DNA of 64,000 nt from an uncultured Dokdonia sp. (GCA_947503305.1 CANNDF010000005.1:248001-312000), one strand, 5' to 3'; shown: positions 18,480 through 26,451, numbered from the stretch's first letter. The notes: generated from the letters alone by a model not told the origin. Translations and numbers: made by a program.

Positions 18480-18554
18480 TCGGGATGACAGGATTTGAAC
18501 CTGCGACCACACGGCCCCCAGCCGTGTACGCTAACCGGACTGCGCCACATCCCG
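18480..18554 (-). tRNA. tRNA-Pro (anticodon GGG)
   Basis: The minus strand folds as a complete 75-nt tRNA: acceptor stem CGGGATG/CATCCCG with discriminator A, T-loop GGTTCAAATCC and an anticodon arm ACACGG-CTGGGGG-CCGTGT with anticodon GGG, so it decodes proline CCC/CCT codons. CCA is not encoded. It has its own -7 element and a strong terminator. Confidence 0.95.
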
Positions 18555-18563
18555 TTGAGGTCG

Positions 18564-18571
18564 CAAATATA
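18564..18571 (-). promoter_or_regulatory. -7 element of tRNA-Pro(GGG)
   Basis: TATATTTG on the minus strand lies 9 bp upstream of the tRNA 5' end and matches TAnnTTTG. An identical element sits at the same relative position before the second tRNA-Pro. A clear -33 element is not seen. Confidence 0.5.
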
Positions 18572-18701
18572 CACATTCAAATAAAAAAATAGTAGCAATC
18601 TATACTTAGGCAATGAGCAAAATCAATTCTTATTTTTTTTGTATCTTATAGTATTGATTTTTCAACTCAAATCAATTACTCATTAAAAACGCCATACAAC
18701 T

Positions 18702-19145
18702 ATGAAAACACTACTGCTTTTTTGCTGTTACTTGATGGGCGCTACACTCATATCGGGTGACGGAAGAATTATTGAAGAAAAAATATCTATAGAAGGAGTC
18801 TGGGAACTGGAAAACCAACAGATGTATGAAAATGGATCTGTTTCAGAAATTATGGAGAATGAAAATGGGTATCGACAAGTAAAAATGTATAGTAAAGGAA
18901 AGGTAATGTGGACACGTAATGATCCATCAGATGCGAATGAATGGTTTGGATACGGTACCTATAAAATAAAGGACGGAATGCTGGAAGAACGTCTGGAATA
19001 TGCATCGGGACCTATGATGAAAATAGTAGATACTACACAGGTATTTGTTTTTGAACTAGTCATGGAAAAAAACAGCTATCAACAGATCCAGCTTGATGAA
19101 GAGGGCAATCGTTCTCAAGGTGAAAGCTATATTCGAGTGGAATAA
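18702..19145 (+). CDS. Secreted lipocalin-like protein of unknown function
   Basis: The 147-residue product has a signal peptide (about 1-19) and a domain starting SIEGVWELENQQMYENG with MYSKGKVMWTRNDPSDANEWFGYGTYKI, the pattern of small Bacteroidota lipocalin-like proteins. No active-site residues are evident. It is a single gene with its own hairpin terminator 40 bp downstream. Confidence 0.6.
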   Translation: MKTLLLFCCYLMGATLISGDGRIIEEKISIEGVWELENQQMYENGSVSEIMENENGYRQVKMYSKGKVMWTRNDPSDANEWFGYGTYKIKDGMLEERLEYASGPMMKIVDTTQVFVFELVMEKNSYQQIQLDEEGNRSQGESYIRVE

Positions 19146-19185
19146 GTACTACATTTTACAATACAGGTAACTAACCATCAACTAT

Positions 19186-19216
19186 AAACCTCCATGATAT
19201 ATGGAGGTTTCGTTTT
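19186..19216 (+). terminator. Rho-independent terminator
   Basis: A perfect 10-bp stem AAACCTCCAT/ATGGAGGTTT with a five-base loop is followed by CGTTTT, 40 bp after the lipocalin-like gene. Confidence 0.75.
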
Positions 19217-19292
19217 ATAGACCCCTAAGTATCATGACCATAGCAAGTAGTAGAAACAACTATTATATAGAAAATAATGTCTATATAAATGA

Positions 19293-19427
19293 AACATCAA
19301 ATCCAATACCGAATTCTTCCCTACAGATTTTGAAGTTTTCTTCACATTTACAGAACAAAAAGAAGGAATTCAGTTTGCATTAATAAGTCAAGGTAAAGAA
19401 ATACGCACAGGAATAAAAAACAGATAA
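19293..19427 (+). pseudogene. Possible C-terminal gene remnant
   Basis: The 416-bp gap 19146-19561 has no intact gene. One frame, opening right after a TGA and closed by TAA at 19425, reads FFPTDFEVFFTFTEQKEG and ALISQGKEIRTG over 44 codons, with the amino-acid texture of a real C-terminal beta domain, but without any start codon. It may be the relic of a larger gene. Confidence 0.3.
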
Positions 19428-19465
19428 AACCTCATCCAGTTATCCGTTGTTCATGAGTATACATA

Positions 19466-19481
19466 CGCTTTCGCGAAAGCG
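19466..19481. repeat. Dispersed palindrome CGCTTTCGCGAAAGCG, copy 4
   Basis: The perfect palindrome extends to 20 bp (19464-19483, with TA/TA flanks) and lies about 25 bp upstream of the arsR -33 element. Confidence 0.8.
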
Positions 19482-19507
19482 TACTATGCACAAAAAAAGT
19501 TTAAAAA

Positions 19508-19554
19508 TTTGCGTAACCGAATGATTACATATATATTTGTAACCGATCAGTTAC
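19508..19554 (+). promoter_or_regulatory. arsR promoter with two operator-like inverted repeats
   Basis: A TTTG -33 element (19508-19511) and a perfect -7 element TATATTTG (19532-19539) are separated by 20 bp. GTAACCGAATGATTAC (19513-19528) lies between the boxes, and GTAACCGATCAGTTAC (19539-19554) covers the expected start site. The two are versions of one sequence 26 bp apart, each with GTAAC and GTTAC/ATTAC half sites, fitting autorepression by the ArsR protein. Confidence 0.65.
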
Positions 19555-19561
19555 TTAAAAT

Positions 19562-19888
19562 ATGAGAAGAGATGTTTTTCAAGCCATTGCAGATCCCGTA
19601 CGGAGAGATATCATTGCGCTGGTTTCTGACACACCCCTAACTGTAAATGAGGTAGCCAAAAAATTTGATATCAGTAGACCTGCCGTTTCTAAGCACCTGA
19701 AAATCCTGAATGAATGTGGTATCATAAAAATCACAAAAAAAGGAAGGGAGCGATATTGCCATATCCAACCCAAAGAGCTTATCCCTGCCTTTTTATGGAT
19801 AGAACAATACCAAATTCTATGGGAAGAAAAGATAGATTCTTTTGAAAAATATATAATGCAATTAAAAAACAGAAAACATGACAAATAG
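19562..19888 (+). CDS. ArsR-family transcriptional regulator
   Basis: The 108-residue protein is a winged-helix ArsR-type repressor: VFQAIADPVRRDIIALV at the N-terminus, then the recognition helix TVNEVAKKFDISRPAVSKHLKIL and the wing IIKITKKGRERYCHI. No metal-binding cysteine pair is present, so it is of the SdpR/AHSA1-associated type rather than a metal sensor. It overlaps the next gene by 11 bp, and its promoter carries paired inverted repeats. Confidence 0.88.
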   Translation: MRRDVFQAIADPVRRDIIALVSDTPLTVNEVAKKFDISRPAVSKHLKILNECGIIKITKKGRERYCHIQPKELIPAFLWIEQYQILWEEKIDSFEKYIMQLKNRKHDK

Positions 19889-20324
19889 AACTGTAACGAT
19901 CCAAAAGACTTTTGACGCACCTATAGAACTTGTATGGGAAGCATGGACGCAACCAGAACATATCGCTGCGTGGTGGAGTCCTAAAGGAATGCAAACCACT
20001 ATTGTAGAGCATACGTTTGAAGTAGGTGGTACATGGAAATATGCCATGCAAATGCCTGATGGAAATGAGTTTATCGCCGAAGGGGAGTATATCAGAATCC
20101 GTGAGCTGGAAGAAATAAGTTCTCAAGCAAACTTTAAGCCCATGACAGAAGGAGTTGAAATACAGGCTTTATTTAAAAAGAATGGGACCAAAACAGATTT
20201 TATATTTCATGTAGTTCACCCTACAGAAGCATATCGGATCGCACAAGAAAAAATGGGGATTCTCAATGGTTGGGGGTCTGTTTTTACCAGACTAGAAACA
20301 TTCCTTAAAGAAGCGACTCATTAA
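19878..20324 (+). CDS. SRPBCC (AHSA1-like) protein
   Basis: The 148-residue protein has the START-like fold signature of the AHSA1 family: VTIQKTFDAPIELVWEAWTQPEHIAAWWSPKG, a central VGGTWKYAMQMPDG and a final helix GWGSVFTRLETFLKE. Such proteins bind hydrophobic ligands. It overlaps the arsR gene and is co-regulated with it, a pairing seen very often in bacteria. The ligand is unknown. Confidence 0.85.
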   Translation: MTNRTVTIQKTFDAPIELVWEAWTQPEHIAAWWSPKGMQTTIVEHTFEVGGTWKYAMQMPDGNEFIAEGEYIRIRELEEISSQANFKPMTEGVEIQALFKKNGTKTDFIFHVVHPTEAYRIAQEKMGILNGWGSVFTRLETFLKEATH

Positions 20325-20380
20325 AAAAAATAAATAAAACCTCTGTATCGTTTATGAATAGAACTTTAAACGATACAGAG
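20324..20380. terminator. Bidirectional terminator between convergent genes
   Basis: A 13-bp stem CTCTGTATCGTTT/AAACGATACAGAG (20341-20380) lies between the convergent SRPBCC gene and the next minus-strand gene. An A-rich stretch on the left gives a T-run for the minus strand. Confidence 0.7.
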
Positions 20381-20392
20381 AAATAAGTATGT

Positions 20393-20725
20393 TTACTCTT
20401 CTTCATTAAGATAAAATATTGCTTTCTTTCTGATAAGTACAACAAAATATCGATCTATAAATCCTGTTGATTCCAGTTCTAAAAGCAATGTGGATTTTGT
20501 GATTTTCTGATGCCCTATAAGTACTCCATCTTTCTTAGAAAATAGAATTAGTGTAATAGAATCTTGATCTTTATAGCTTTGAAGTTCTTCTCGTATACCA
20601 CTTGGATTGGAAATATGAACTGCGTCTTCTATAAGTTGTAATTCTTGACTTATCGGAAGTTGTCCGTAACTATAGATATGTAAAGATAATAACCATAATA
20701 GACTAAACTGTTTTATACGTTTCAT
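20393..20725 (-). CDS. Small secreted protein, DUF4174-like
   Basis: The 110-residue product has a signal peptide (about 1-21) followed by a short domain with DSITLILFSKKDGVLIGHQ and FIDRYFVVLIRKKAIFYLNEEE, which resembles DUF4174 or a thioredoxin-like fragment. No cysteine pair is present. It is monocistronic, and its function cannot be assigned. Confidence 0.5.
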   Translation of the reverse strand: MKRIKQFSLLWLLSLHIYSYGQLPISQELQLIEDAVHISNPSGIREELQSYKDQDSITLILFSKKDGVLIGHQKITKSTLLLELESTGFIDRYFVVLIRKKAIFYLNEEE

Positions 20726-20870
20726 TAATGTTTTGCATTTTAATTAATTGCAAAACTCAATGACATTGCGAGAACAGGAAACCCGATTCTTGCTATTTAT
20801 ACTATTAAGTAAATACGATAACGCTAGATGGTTTACTCAAAGATTAAAAATACTACTGTACTGTCACTGT

Positions 20871-21719
20871 CTAACTCACTGTATTTACTTGAGCCGCTTC
20901 CCACCCTATGATGGCTGTCTTTCGGGTATTTCCCCACATATACCCCCCTATTCTGCCAGAAGATTGAATCACTCTATGGCAAGGGATTAAAAAGGCAACC
21001 GGGTTATGACCAATAGCAGTACCTACAGCTCTTGATGCTTTAGGTTTCTGAATACTAGAAGCTACATTCCCATAGGTAGCAAGTTGCCCCTGAGGAATTT
21101 TTAAAAGCGATTCCCAAACTTTTAATTGAAAATCAGTCCCTTTTATATGAAGCTTTATTTTTGAGAGCTCCTCCCAGTTACCTACAAATATCTTTAAAGC
21201 ATTCATTTGAATTTGATCTACACGTTGATGAAAATGCGCATTTGGAAAATGTGCTTTCAAATTATAAAAAGCTATCGTTTCATCTTCTGTAAATGAGATA
21301 TGACAGATTCCTTTTAATGTAGATGCAATACATATCAATCCAAATGGACTTTGTGCATAACTGTAATTAATAGAAAGATGTTCCCCGCCATTTTTATATT
21401 CTCCAGGTGTCATCCCTTCTATACGAATAAATAAATCATGTAATCTACTAGTTCCTGAAAGTCCCGTTTCTATGGCTGCATCAAATAAGGTCGCCCCTTT
21501 TTGATGTAAAATACTCTTTGCATGTTCTACGCTGATATATTGTAAAAACTTCTTGGGTGATATTCCAGCCCATTCTTTAAATATTCTTTGAAAATGATAG
21601 GGGCTTACATGCACACTTTGAGCAATCTCTTCGAGAGTAGGTTGTTCTTTGAAGTGCGTATTTATAAAAGTTATGGCATCTGCAATTCTGTGGTAATTGA
21701 GATTTTCCTTTACGTCCAT
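20871..21719 (-). CDS. Ada-like protein: AraC regulator fused to O6-methylguanine-DNA methyltransferase
   Basis: The 282-residue protein has an AraC-type HTH in residues 1-110 (TLEEIAQSVHVSPYHFQRIFKEWAG) and an MGMT domain in 115-282 with the active-site motif IPCHRVI, in which Cys247 accepts the alkyl group. The N-terminal zinc Ada domain is absent, a common variant. It repairs O6-alkylguanine and may regulate repair genes. A good -7 element lies in front of the start. Confidence 0.88.
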   Translation of the reverse strand: MDVKENLNYHRIADAITFINTHFKEQPTLEEIAQSVHVSPYHFQRIFKEWAGISPKKFLQYISVEHAKSILHQKGATLFDAAIETGLSGTSRLHDLFIRIEGMTPGEYKNGGEHLSINYSYAQSPFGLICIASTLKGICHISFTEDETIAFYNLKAHFPNAHFHQRVDQIQMNALKIFVGNWEELSKIKLHIKGTDFQLKVWESLLKIPQGQLATYGNVASSIQKPKASRAVGTAIGHNPVAFLIPCHRVIQSSGRIGGYMWGNTRKTAIIGWEAAQVNTVS

Positions 21720-21738
21720 AGGGTATTTATTTGAATCA

Positions 21739-21746
21739 CAAAGATA
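21739..21746 (-). promoter_or_regulatory. -7 element of the Ada-like gene
   Basis: TATCTTTG on the minus strand, 20 bp upstream of the ATG, matches TAnnTTTG exactly. A -33 element is not clear. Confidence 0.4.
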
Positions 21747-21905
21747 TCATTCATGTCTAGTAGATAAAATCTGATTCTTGCTATGTTTTATAGATTCTCA
21801 AAATACACTAGTGTAATGTATATCATGCGGCTATATATTTTAATAGTAATAACTCTGTGATTCCCTATTTTTGTATCTCAACTTTTCTGTATCCATATTC
21901 TCACA

Positions 21906-22478
21906 ATGAAAACTCAACTCAAGGATTATCTTAATCGATATGCTCATTTTACAGACGAGGATATAGCCCTTATTTTTGAGTATCTAGAGCCTGTGACTTT
22001 CTCCAAAAAACAATTTTTACTAAAACAGAATGAAATATGTAACGCCAGGTTTTTTATTATTAAAGGGCTTGTACGTTCTTTTCATGTGGATGAAAAAGGG
22101 GTGGAAAATGTAAACCTCTTTGCTATTGAAAACTGGTGGGTTACCAATTTAGATAGTTTTGTAAATCAAACTCCTTCTCATAATGCACTTCAGGCTATAG
22201 AAAATACAAGTGTATTGGTAGCCTCCAGAGAGGCACTAGACATTTTATATACCAAAGTCCCACAATTAGAACGCGTGTTTAGAATCATAGCAGAAAAACT
22301 CTCTATTGCATTACAACGTAAAGATGAAATTTTTATGAAAACTAGTAGTAAAGACAGATACTATAATCTCATTCATACGATCCCTAATTTTGTACAACGA
22401 GTTCCACAGTATATGATTGCATCGTATCTTGATATCACTCCAGAATACTTGAGCGAAATACGAAGAAAAGTCAACTAA
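21906..22478 (+). CDS. Crp/Fnr-family transcriptional regulator
   Basis: The 190-residue protein has an N-terminal cyclic-nucleotide-binding-like barrel (LEPVTFSKKQFLLKQNEICNARFFIIKGLVRSFHV) and a C-terminal HTH, VPQYMIASYLDITPEYLSEIRRKV. Conserved cAMP-contact residues are not apparent. The next gene encodes an AhpD-like protein, separated by a 16-bp palindrome and a -7 element, so this regulator probably controls it. A TATTTTTG -7 element lies at 21866-21873. Confidence 0.85.
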   Translation: MKTQLKDYLNRYAHFTDEDIALIFEYLEPVTFSKKQFLLKQNEICNARFFIIKGLVRSFHVDEKGVENVNLFAIENWWVTNLDSFVNQTPSHNALQAIENTSVLVASREALDILYTKVPQLERVFRIIAEKLSIALQRKDEIFMKTSSKDRYYNLIHTIPNFVQRVPQYMIASYLDITPEYLSEIRRKVN

Positions 22479-22484
22479 TTATTT

Positions 22485-22500
22485 CTTAAGATATCTTAAG
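22485..22500 (+). promoter_or_regulatory. 16-bp palindrome, candidate Crp-like operator
   Basis: CTTAAGATATCTTAAG is a perfect palindrome just after the Crp-like gene. It lies where a -33 element would be for the -7 element TACATTTG (22523-22530) that precedes the AhpD-like gene, so it could be the activator site. Confidence 0.45.
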
Positions 22501-22555
22501 GATATACCCATATATATACAAATACATTTGTTCTTTAATCAAAAAACGAATAATT

Positions 22556-23005
22556 ATGGAACGAATATCTTATCCAGACCTTCCTGAAGGAATGTTTAAA
22601 CACTTATTAGATACAGAAGAATACATCAATAACTCATCTATTGATTTTGGTCTTCTAGAAATGATCCGTTTACGAGTCTCCCAAAAAAATGGATGTGCTT
22701 ACTGTGTAGATATGCATCATAAAGAATTAAAGAAAACTGGAGAGACTGAATTACGATTAATCTCTTTAGTCACATGGGAAGAAGCAACTTGTTATTCTAG
22801 TAGAGAACGCGTTGTTTTAAAATTTACAGATGCACTTACACGATTAGATAGAGGGTTGCTACCAGATACCGTATACAACCCGCTGGAAACGTATTTTACA
22901 AAACAAGAAATCTGTATATTATCTCTATGTATCACTCAAATTAATACCTGGACACGGTTGATGAAAACATTTAGGTTTACTCCTGGTAATTATAAAGTGA
23001 GTTAA
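22556..23005 (+). CDS. Carboxymuconolactone decarboxylase/AhpD-like protein
   Basis: The 149-residue protein has the AhpD-type redox motif CAYCVDMHHKEL (Cys47, Cys50, His54) after LLEMIRLRVSQKNG, so it is a CMD-family alkylhydroperoxidase-like protein. Such proteins reduce peroxides or act as redox partners. Its placement after a Crp-like gene with its own promoter suggests inducible expression. Confidence 0.85.
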   Translation: MERISYPDLPEGMFKHLLDTEEYINNSSIDFGLLEMIRLRVSQKNGCAYCVDMHHKELKKTGETELRLISLVTWEEATCYSSRERVVLKFTDALTRLDRGLLPDTVYNPLETYFTKQEICILSLCITQINTWTRLMKTFRFTPGNYKVS

Positions 23006-23119
23006 ATAAATTATCGAATAGAAAGACAGGGAGCTATATTTTGATAAAATTATCTTTACTAAACGTTAATTAATATAGTTCTCTTCTTTAAACCTCATAC
23101 CTTCCTTTTTAAGTTTAAA

Positions 23120-23851
23120 ATGAAAAAAATAGTTCCCATATTCATCTTGACATTCGTCCTCACAAATTGCTCCGTAAATAAAAAAACAAATTTGGCTATG
23201 ATTCAAAAACAAGGTCCATCCATTTATGTTACTACGTTTTATTATTTTCATGAAAATGAAAAAAGCACTTTTGATGACTATCAATTAAAAGTGAGCTCCT
23301 TGTACACAAAAAATCATGGGCAACTCACTAAAAAAATAAAGCCACTACAACGTGTAAAAGGAGATATTGAACTTCCTAGTGAAGTGCATATGTATAGATA
23401 TAAAAGTGAAGATGATTATAAAAAACTAATAGAAGACCCTCACTATTTATCACTTACAAAAATGTATAATGAATCTCTACTGAAGAAGTCTATCACTTTT
23501 ATTTCAAAAGAGGCACATTCTAACACCCCATTAGAAATAGGTGATACATCAAAAATGTATGCCATGACCTTACTGACCTATAAAGAAGGAAAGAATCATC
23601 AAGAAAATTTTGAAACCTATTTAGAAAAATCATGCGCAATTATGCCAGAATTTGGAGTTCATTTTGAACAATTTTTAATACCAATGAGAGGTATAGGCAA
23701 CATGGAGATCCCAAATAAGATTCATTTATTCTATTTTGACTCCAAGGAAGGATTACAAGAAATGATGGAAGATCCAAGAATGAAAGCACTATTCCCCCTG
23801 AGAGATCAATCCTTGAAAAAAGCACATTTATTCATAGGAGCAGCATTGTGA
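23120..23851 (+). CDS. Lipoprotein with two repeated dimeric alpha/beta-barrel-like domains
   Basis: The 243-residue protein has a lipobox (LTNC, Cys near 16). The remainder consists of two similar halves: ELPSEVHMYRYKSEDDYKKL with EDPHYLSLTKMYNESLLKK in the first, and EIPNKIHLFYFDSKEGLQEM with EDPRMKALFPLRDQSLKK in the second. The repeat pattern recalls DUF1330 or EthD-like ferredoxin folds. The function is unknown. The next gene overlaps its stop by 4 bp or starts 39 bp after it, depending on the start chosen. Confidence 0.6.
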   Translation: MKKIVPIFILTFVLTNCSVNKKTNLAMIQKQGPSIYVTTFYYFHENEKSTFDDYQLKVSSLYTKNHGQLTKKIKPLQRVKGDIELPSEVHMYRYKSEDDYKKLIEDPHYLSLTKMYNESLLKKSITFISKEAHSNTPLEIGDTSKMYAMTLLTYKEGKNHQENFETYLEKSCAIMPEFGVHFEQFLIPMRGIGNMEIPNKIHLFYFDSKEGLQEMMEDPRMKALFPLRDQSLKKAHLFIGAAL

Positions 23852-23889
23852 AAATGAGTAAAAATCATAAAACTAATATCCCATCTATG

Positions 23890-24828
23890 AATAAAATTTT
23901 AACCCTAATCATAATTTTTATGTTTACTATAAGTAATGCTCAAAATGAAACCATCATAGGTATCTATCACATCAAAGGAAGTTCTCCAGAAGGAGGGTCA
24001 GATATATTTGTATTTGAAGATGGATCATATGCTCTTACCTATTTTGGGGGTATACAAACAGGTACATGGATGTCTGTTCGAAATGATTATTATAGATTTA
24101 TCCCTAATAAAAACCAAAAAGGATGTAAAGTATACGGTAGGTATAACAAGAGTTTACAAGATACTATCCAGGTCTTTTTTAATGGTTTTGAAAATGGAAA
24201 TGCTGCGATACATTTTAATACATCGGGTATACTACCATCTCAAGAAATAGCCTTCACCCCTGTTTTTAATTCCGATGCAAATTGCTTTTCATATCCCTAT
24301 GTATATACATATAACAAAAATATAAATGCAGTTTCTTTACAATATGGCACAAATACAAAAGACATAATCTCTTTTCTAAATGATGGGAATTTTAATCACT
24401 TTGTCATCAACTTTTATGAAGAAGAAGATGATACTCAATCATTTCAAGTAGCTATAAAAAACAACAAGATGTACTTTTCTGAAAACGAATTTTCAATCAG
24501 GACACCCCTAGGAAAAGTAAGTAACGAAGACCTTGATTACATAAAAACCCTCATTGTACAACAGCGCATAATTCCTGAGCATATCTATTACAATCCTAGT
24601 TATAATAGATTTTCAGAAAATATAGAAGCCTACCATACTTTTAATAAAGCTAAGAACGCATATATTGATCTCAACTATTATAAAGAAGGATCTGAAAACA
24701 ATCCATCTGAAGACGGATTTCATGATATGTCAATTCTATATTCTTTTAAAAAATTAGATTCAAAAAGAATACAAGTCAAGGATGTTGAAATCAAAAAAGA
24801 ATCGTTATTTACTATTTCTTGTGATTAA
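23890..24828 (+). CDS. Secreted protein of unknown function
   Basis: Reading from the ATG at 23890, which directly precedes a signal peptide (MNKILTLIIIFMFTISNAQ), gives 312 residues. The longer frame from 23848 adds a polar extension that would spoil the signal. The mature part begins ETIIGIYHIKGSSPEGGSDIFVFEDGSYALTYFGGIQTGTW, a beta-rich pattern. No family is recognised. It follows the duplicated-domain lipoprotein closely and may be cotranscribed. Confidence 0.6.
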   Translation, partial: NKILTLIIIFMFTISNAQNETIIGIYHIKGSSPEGGSDIFVFEDGSYALTYFGGIQTGTWMSVRNDYYRFIPNKNQKGCKVYGRYNKSLQDTIQVFFNGFENGNAAIHFNTSGILPSQEIAFTPVFNSDANCFSYPYVYTYNKNINAVSLQYGTNTKDIISFLNDGNFNHFVINFYEEEDDTQSFQVAIKNNKMYFSENEFSIRTPLGKVSNEDLDYIKTLIVQQRIIPEHIYYNPSYNRFSENIEAYHTFNKAKNAYIDLNYYKEGSENNPSEDGFHDMSILYSFKKLDSKRIQVKDVEIKKESLFTISCD

Positions 24829-24900
24829 ACGCTACTGAGTTTTTACTAAAAAATAATTCACTTTACTTACTACAGCTTTCCAAGTCTAATATCCCTTAAT

Positions 24901-24935
24901 TGTGTTGTATATGCAACACAATATATGTATACTTG
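24901..24935 (+). promoter_or_regulatory. marR promoter with operator TGTTGTATATGCAACA
   Basis: A 20-bp near-perfect palindrome (24901-24920, core TGTTG-N6-CAACA) overlaps the TTG of a -33 element (24905-24907), with a TATACTTG -7-like element at 24928-24935 located 20 bp further. The same palindrome recurs before the next gene, so it is very probably the binding site of the MarR protein encoded here. Confidence 0.65.
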
Positions 24936-24939
24936 CACT

Positions 24940-25341
24940 ATGGGATATGATGTATCAGAGTGTATAGGTTCAAGAATGAGACGATTATCTAGGATTATTG
25001 ATAGTCACTATAGAAAACGTCTTAAAGAATTTGGTATATCCGAAAACCAATTGACCCTTTTATTTGCTCTTTATAAAATGGGAAAAGTAGAGCAAGGAAA
25101 AGTGGGGCAGGTACTCTCACTAGAAAGATCATCCGTAAGTAGAAATATAAAATTAATGATTCGTGCCGGATGGGTAGAACGTACAACAGATTATAGACCC
25201 AAGATAGTATTGACCAACAAAGGCATACAACTATCAGAACTTATTATGCCAGTCTGGGAAGAAACAATGGACGAACTAACACATATGTTAAAACCTAATG
25301 GATTAAACCTAATCGCTAAGCTTGAAAAAAAATTAACATAA
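24940..25341 (+). CDS. MarR-family transcriptional regulator
   Basis: The protein of about 133 residues has the winged-helix MarR pattern: RMRRLSRIIDSHYRKRLKEFGISENQLTLLFALYKMGKVEQGKVGQ, then LERSSVSRNIKLMIRAGWVER and TDYRPKIVLTNKGIQL. I place the start at the ATG at 24940, because an upstream ATG at 24925 lies inside the -7 element; translation would then be almost leaderless. A TGTTGYATATRCAACA site lies in its own promoter and in that of the following gene. Confidence 0.85.
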   Translation: MGYDVSECIGSRMRRLSRIIDSHYRKRLKEFGISENQLTLLFALYKMGKVEQGKVGQVLSLERSSVSRNIKLMIRAGWVERTTDYRPKIVLTNKGIQLSELIMPVWEETMDELTHMLKPNGLNLIAKLEKKLT

Positions 25342-25356
25342 AAAAAATTTAAATTA

Positions 25357-25388
25357 AATGTTGCATATACAACATTATCATATCTTTG
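25357..25388 (+). promoter_or_regulatory. Promoter with second MarR operator TGTTGCATATACAACA
   Basis: A 20-bp palindrome (25357-25376) carries the same core as the marR operator in inverted form. It overlaps a TTG -33 element (25361-25363), and a perfect -7 element TATCTTTG follows at 25381-25388. Repressor bound here would block polymerase access to the downstream gene. Confidence 0.7.
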
Positions 25389-25425
25389 TTAAGAACAAAA
25401 TACTTACTAAAAGATTATTATAATT

Positions 25426-25710
25426 ATGCAAATACTAGCAATTGACAACGTACTAGATTCCACAGACCCAGAAAAAATGAAAGATGGCCTTTTACCCGAA
25501 CTTAAACATACCTTACATCTCTACCTAGAAGATAAAATAAGATCTTTCTATTTTCGAAAAGACCGCCCTGGCGTGATCTTTATTTTAGAATGTGATTCGA
25601 TAGATGAAGCTCACAATATCTTACAGGAATTACCCTTTGTAAAAGATGGGTTCCTAGATTTTAATTTAATTCCAATTGGCCCATTAGAGCCTATTCAACT
25701 GTTATTTTAA
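25426..25710 (+). CDS. Muconolactone-isomerase-like (dimeric alpha/beta-barrel) protein
   Basis: The 94-residue protein ends ILQELPFVKDGFLDFNLIPIGPLEPIQLLF, which resembles the C-terminus of muconolactone delta-isomerase-like proteins, and has the preceding FILECDSIDEAHNIL strand-helix. Such proteins are small ferredoxin-fold dimers. It is preceded by a promoter with a MarR-type operator, so it is probably the main target of the adjacent MarR. Enzymatic activity is not certain. Confidence 0.65.
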   Translation: MQILAIDNVLDSTDPEKMKDGLLPELKHTLHLYLEDKIRSFYFRKDRPGVIFILECDSIDEAHNILQELPFVKDGFLDFNLIPIGPLEPIQLLF

Positions 25711-25814
25711 CGACTGCCTACCACCCCCATTGGCAACCATAGAGCATTAATAAATCCACATACAATAACATAAAAAAGGGCAGTTATGTTTCCTGTATGT
25801 GGTGTTCTATGGTA

Positions 25815-25830
25815 CGCTTTCGCGAAAGCG
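25815..25830. repeat. Dispersed palindrome CGCTTTCGCGAAAGCG, copy 5
   Basis: It is a perfect palindrome, extended to 20 bp with TA/TA flanks (25813-25832), as in copy 4. It lies in the 316-bp gap before the ABA4-like gene; nothing else recognisable is in that gap. Confidence 0.8.
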
Positions 25831-26026
25831 TATTACTACCTCTTCCCTACTCCATTCCTTATAGCATATAGGTGCTAACACACTATTTTTTCTAAAAACA
25901 TCTCTATACACATTAAAATAAAACAATTCAAAAGTCATAAACGACGATTGAACATAAAGTCATTTTATATAGGTATGAATAATTGCATATTTGAACTATC
26001 AATTAATCAACTATTATCTAATACTA

Positions 26027-26449
26027 ATGACTATGACTCCTACAGATGTTTTTTCCTTGGCAGGTATGATTGCCATGCCGATGTGGCTTTTAATGATCTT
26101 AGTACCTAAATGGATAGTCACTAGATTTTTAATAGATTATAAAATAATTCCTATCCTACTATCCCTTGTATATGCTATCTATATTATACAAGCAATGTTG
26201 ATTGGGGGTGCAATGGATTTTGGCAGTCTTGCCTCTGTCATGGCATTATTTACAGAAGAGCATGCTGTACTCGCAGGTTGGGTACATTATCTAGCCTTTG
26301 ACCTTTTGATAGGTATGTGGATGTTACATCAAAATAAAACTCTAAAGATTCATCAATTACTAATGGCTCCTTGCCTATTTGCAACATTTATGTTGGGGCC
26401 TATAGGATTTCTTCTCTTTACAATCATTAAATCAATCAAAAAACAATAA
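26027..26449 (+). CDS. ABA4-like family membrane protein
   Basis: The protein of about 140 residues has four hydrophobic segments and the ABA4 (DUF4281) hallmark HAVLAGWVHYLAFDLLIGMWM. The start at ATG 26027 is chosen over the TTG at 25991, which adds only an uncharged leader. ABA4 homologues in plants act in carotenoid metabolism; the bacterial role is unknown. It is the first gene of an operon running to 29080 with a two-component system. Confidence 0.75.
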   Translation: MTMTPTDVFSLAGMIAMPMWLLMILVPKWIVTRFLIDYKIIPILLSLVYAIYIIQAMLIGGAMDFGSLASVMALFTEEHAVLAGWVHYLAFDLLIGMWMLHQNKTLKIHQLLMAPCLFATFMLGPIGFLLFTIIKSIKKQ

Positions 26450-26451
26450 TC

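Noticed and set aside
18410-18613. 67-residue minus-strand reading frame over tRNA-Pro(GGG)
   Set aside because: It is a read-through of the tRNA and its terminator and has no coding character elsewhere.
19201-19383. 60-residue frame starting within the terminator stem
   Set aside because: The start codon lies inside the hairpin of a terminator; another frame of the same region looks more like a relic.
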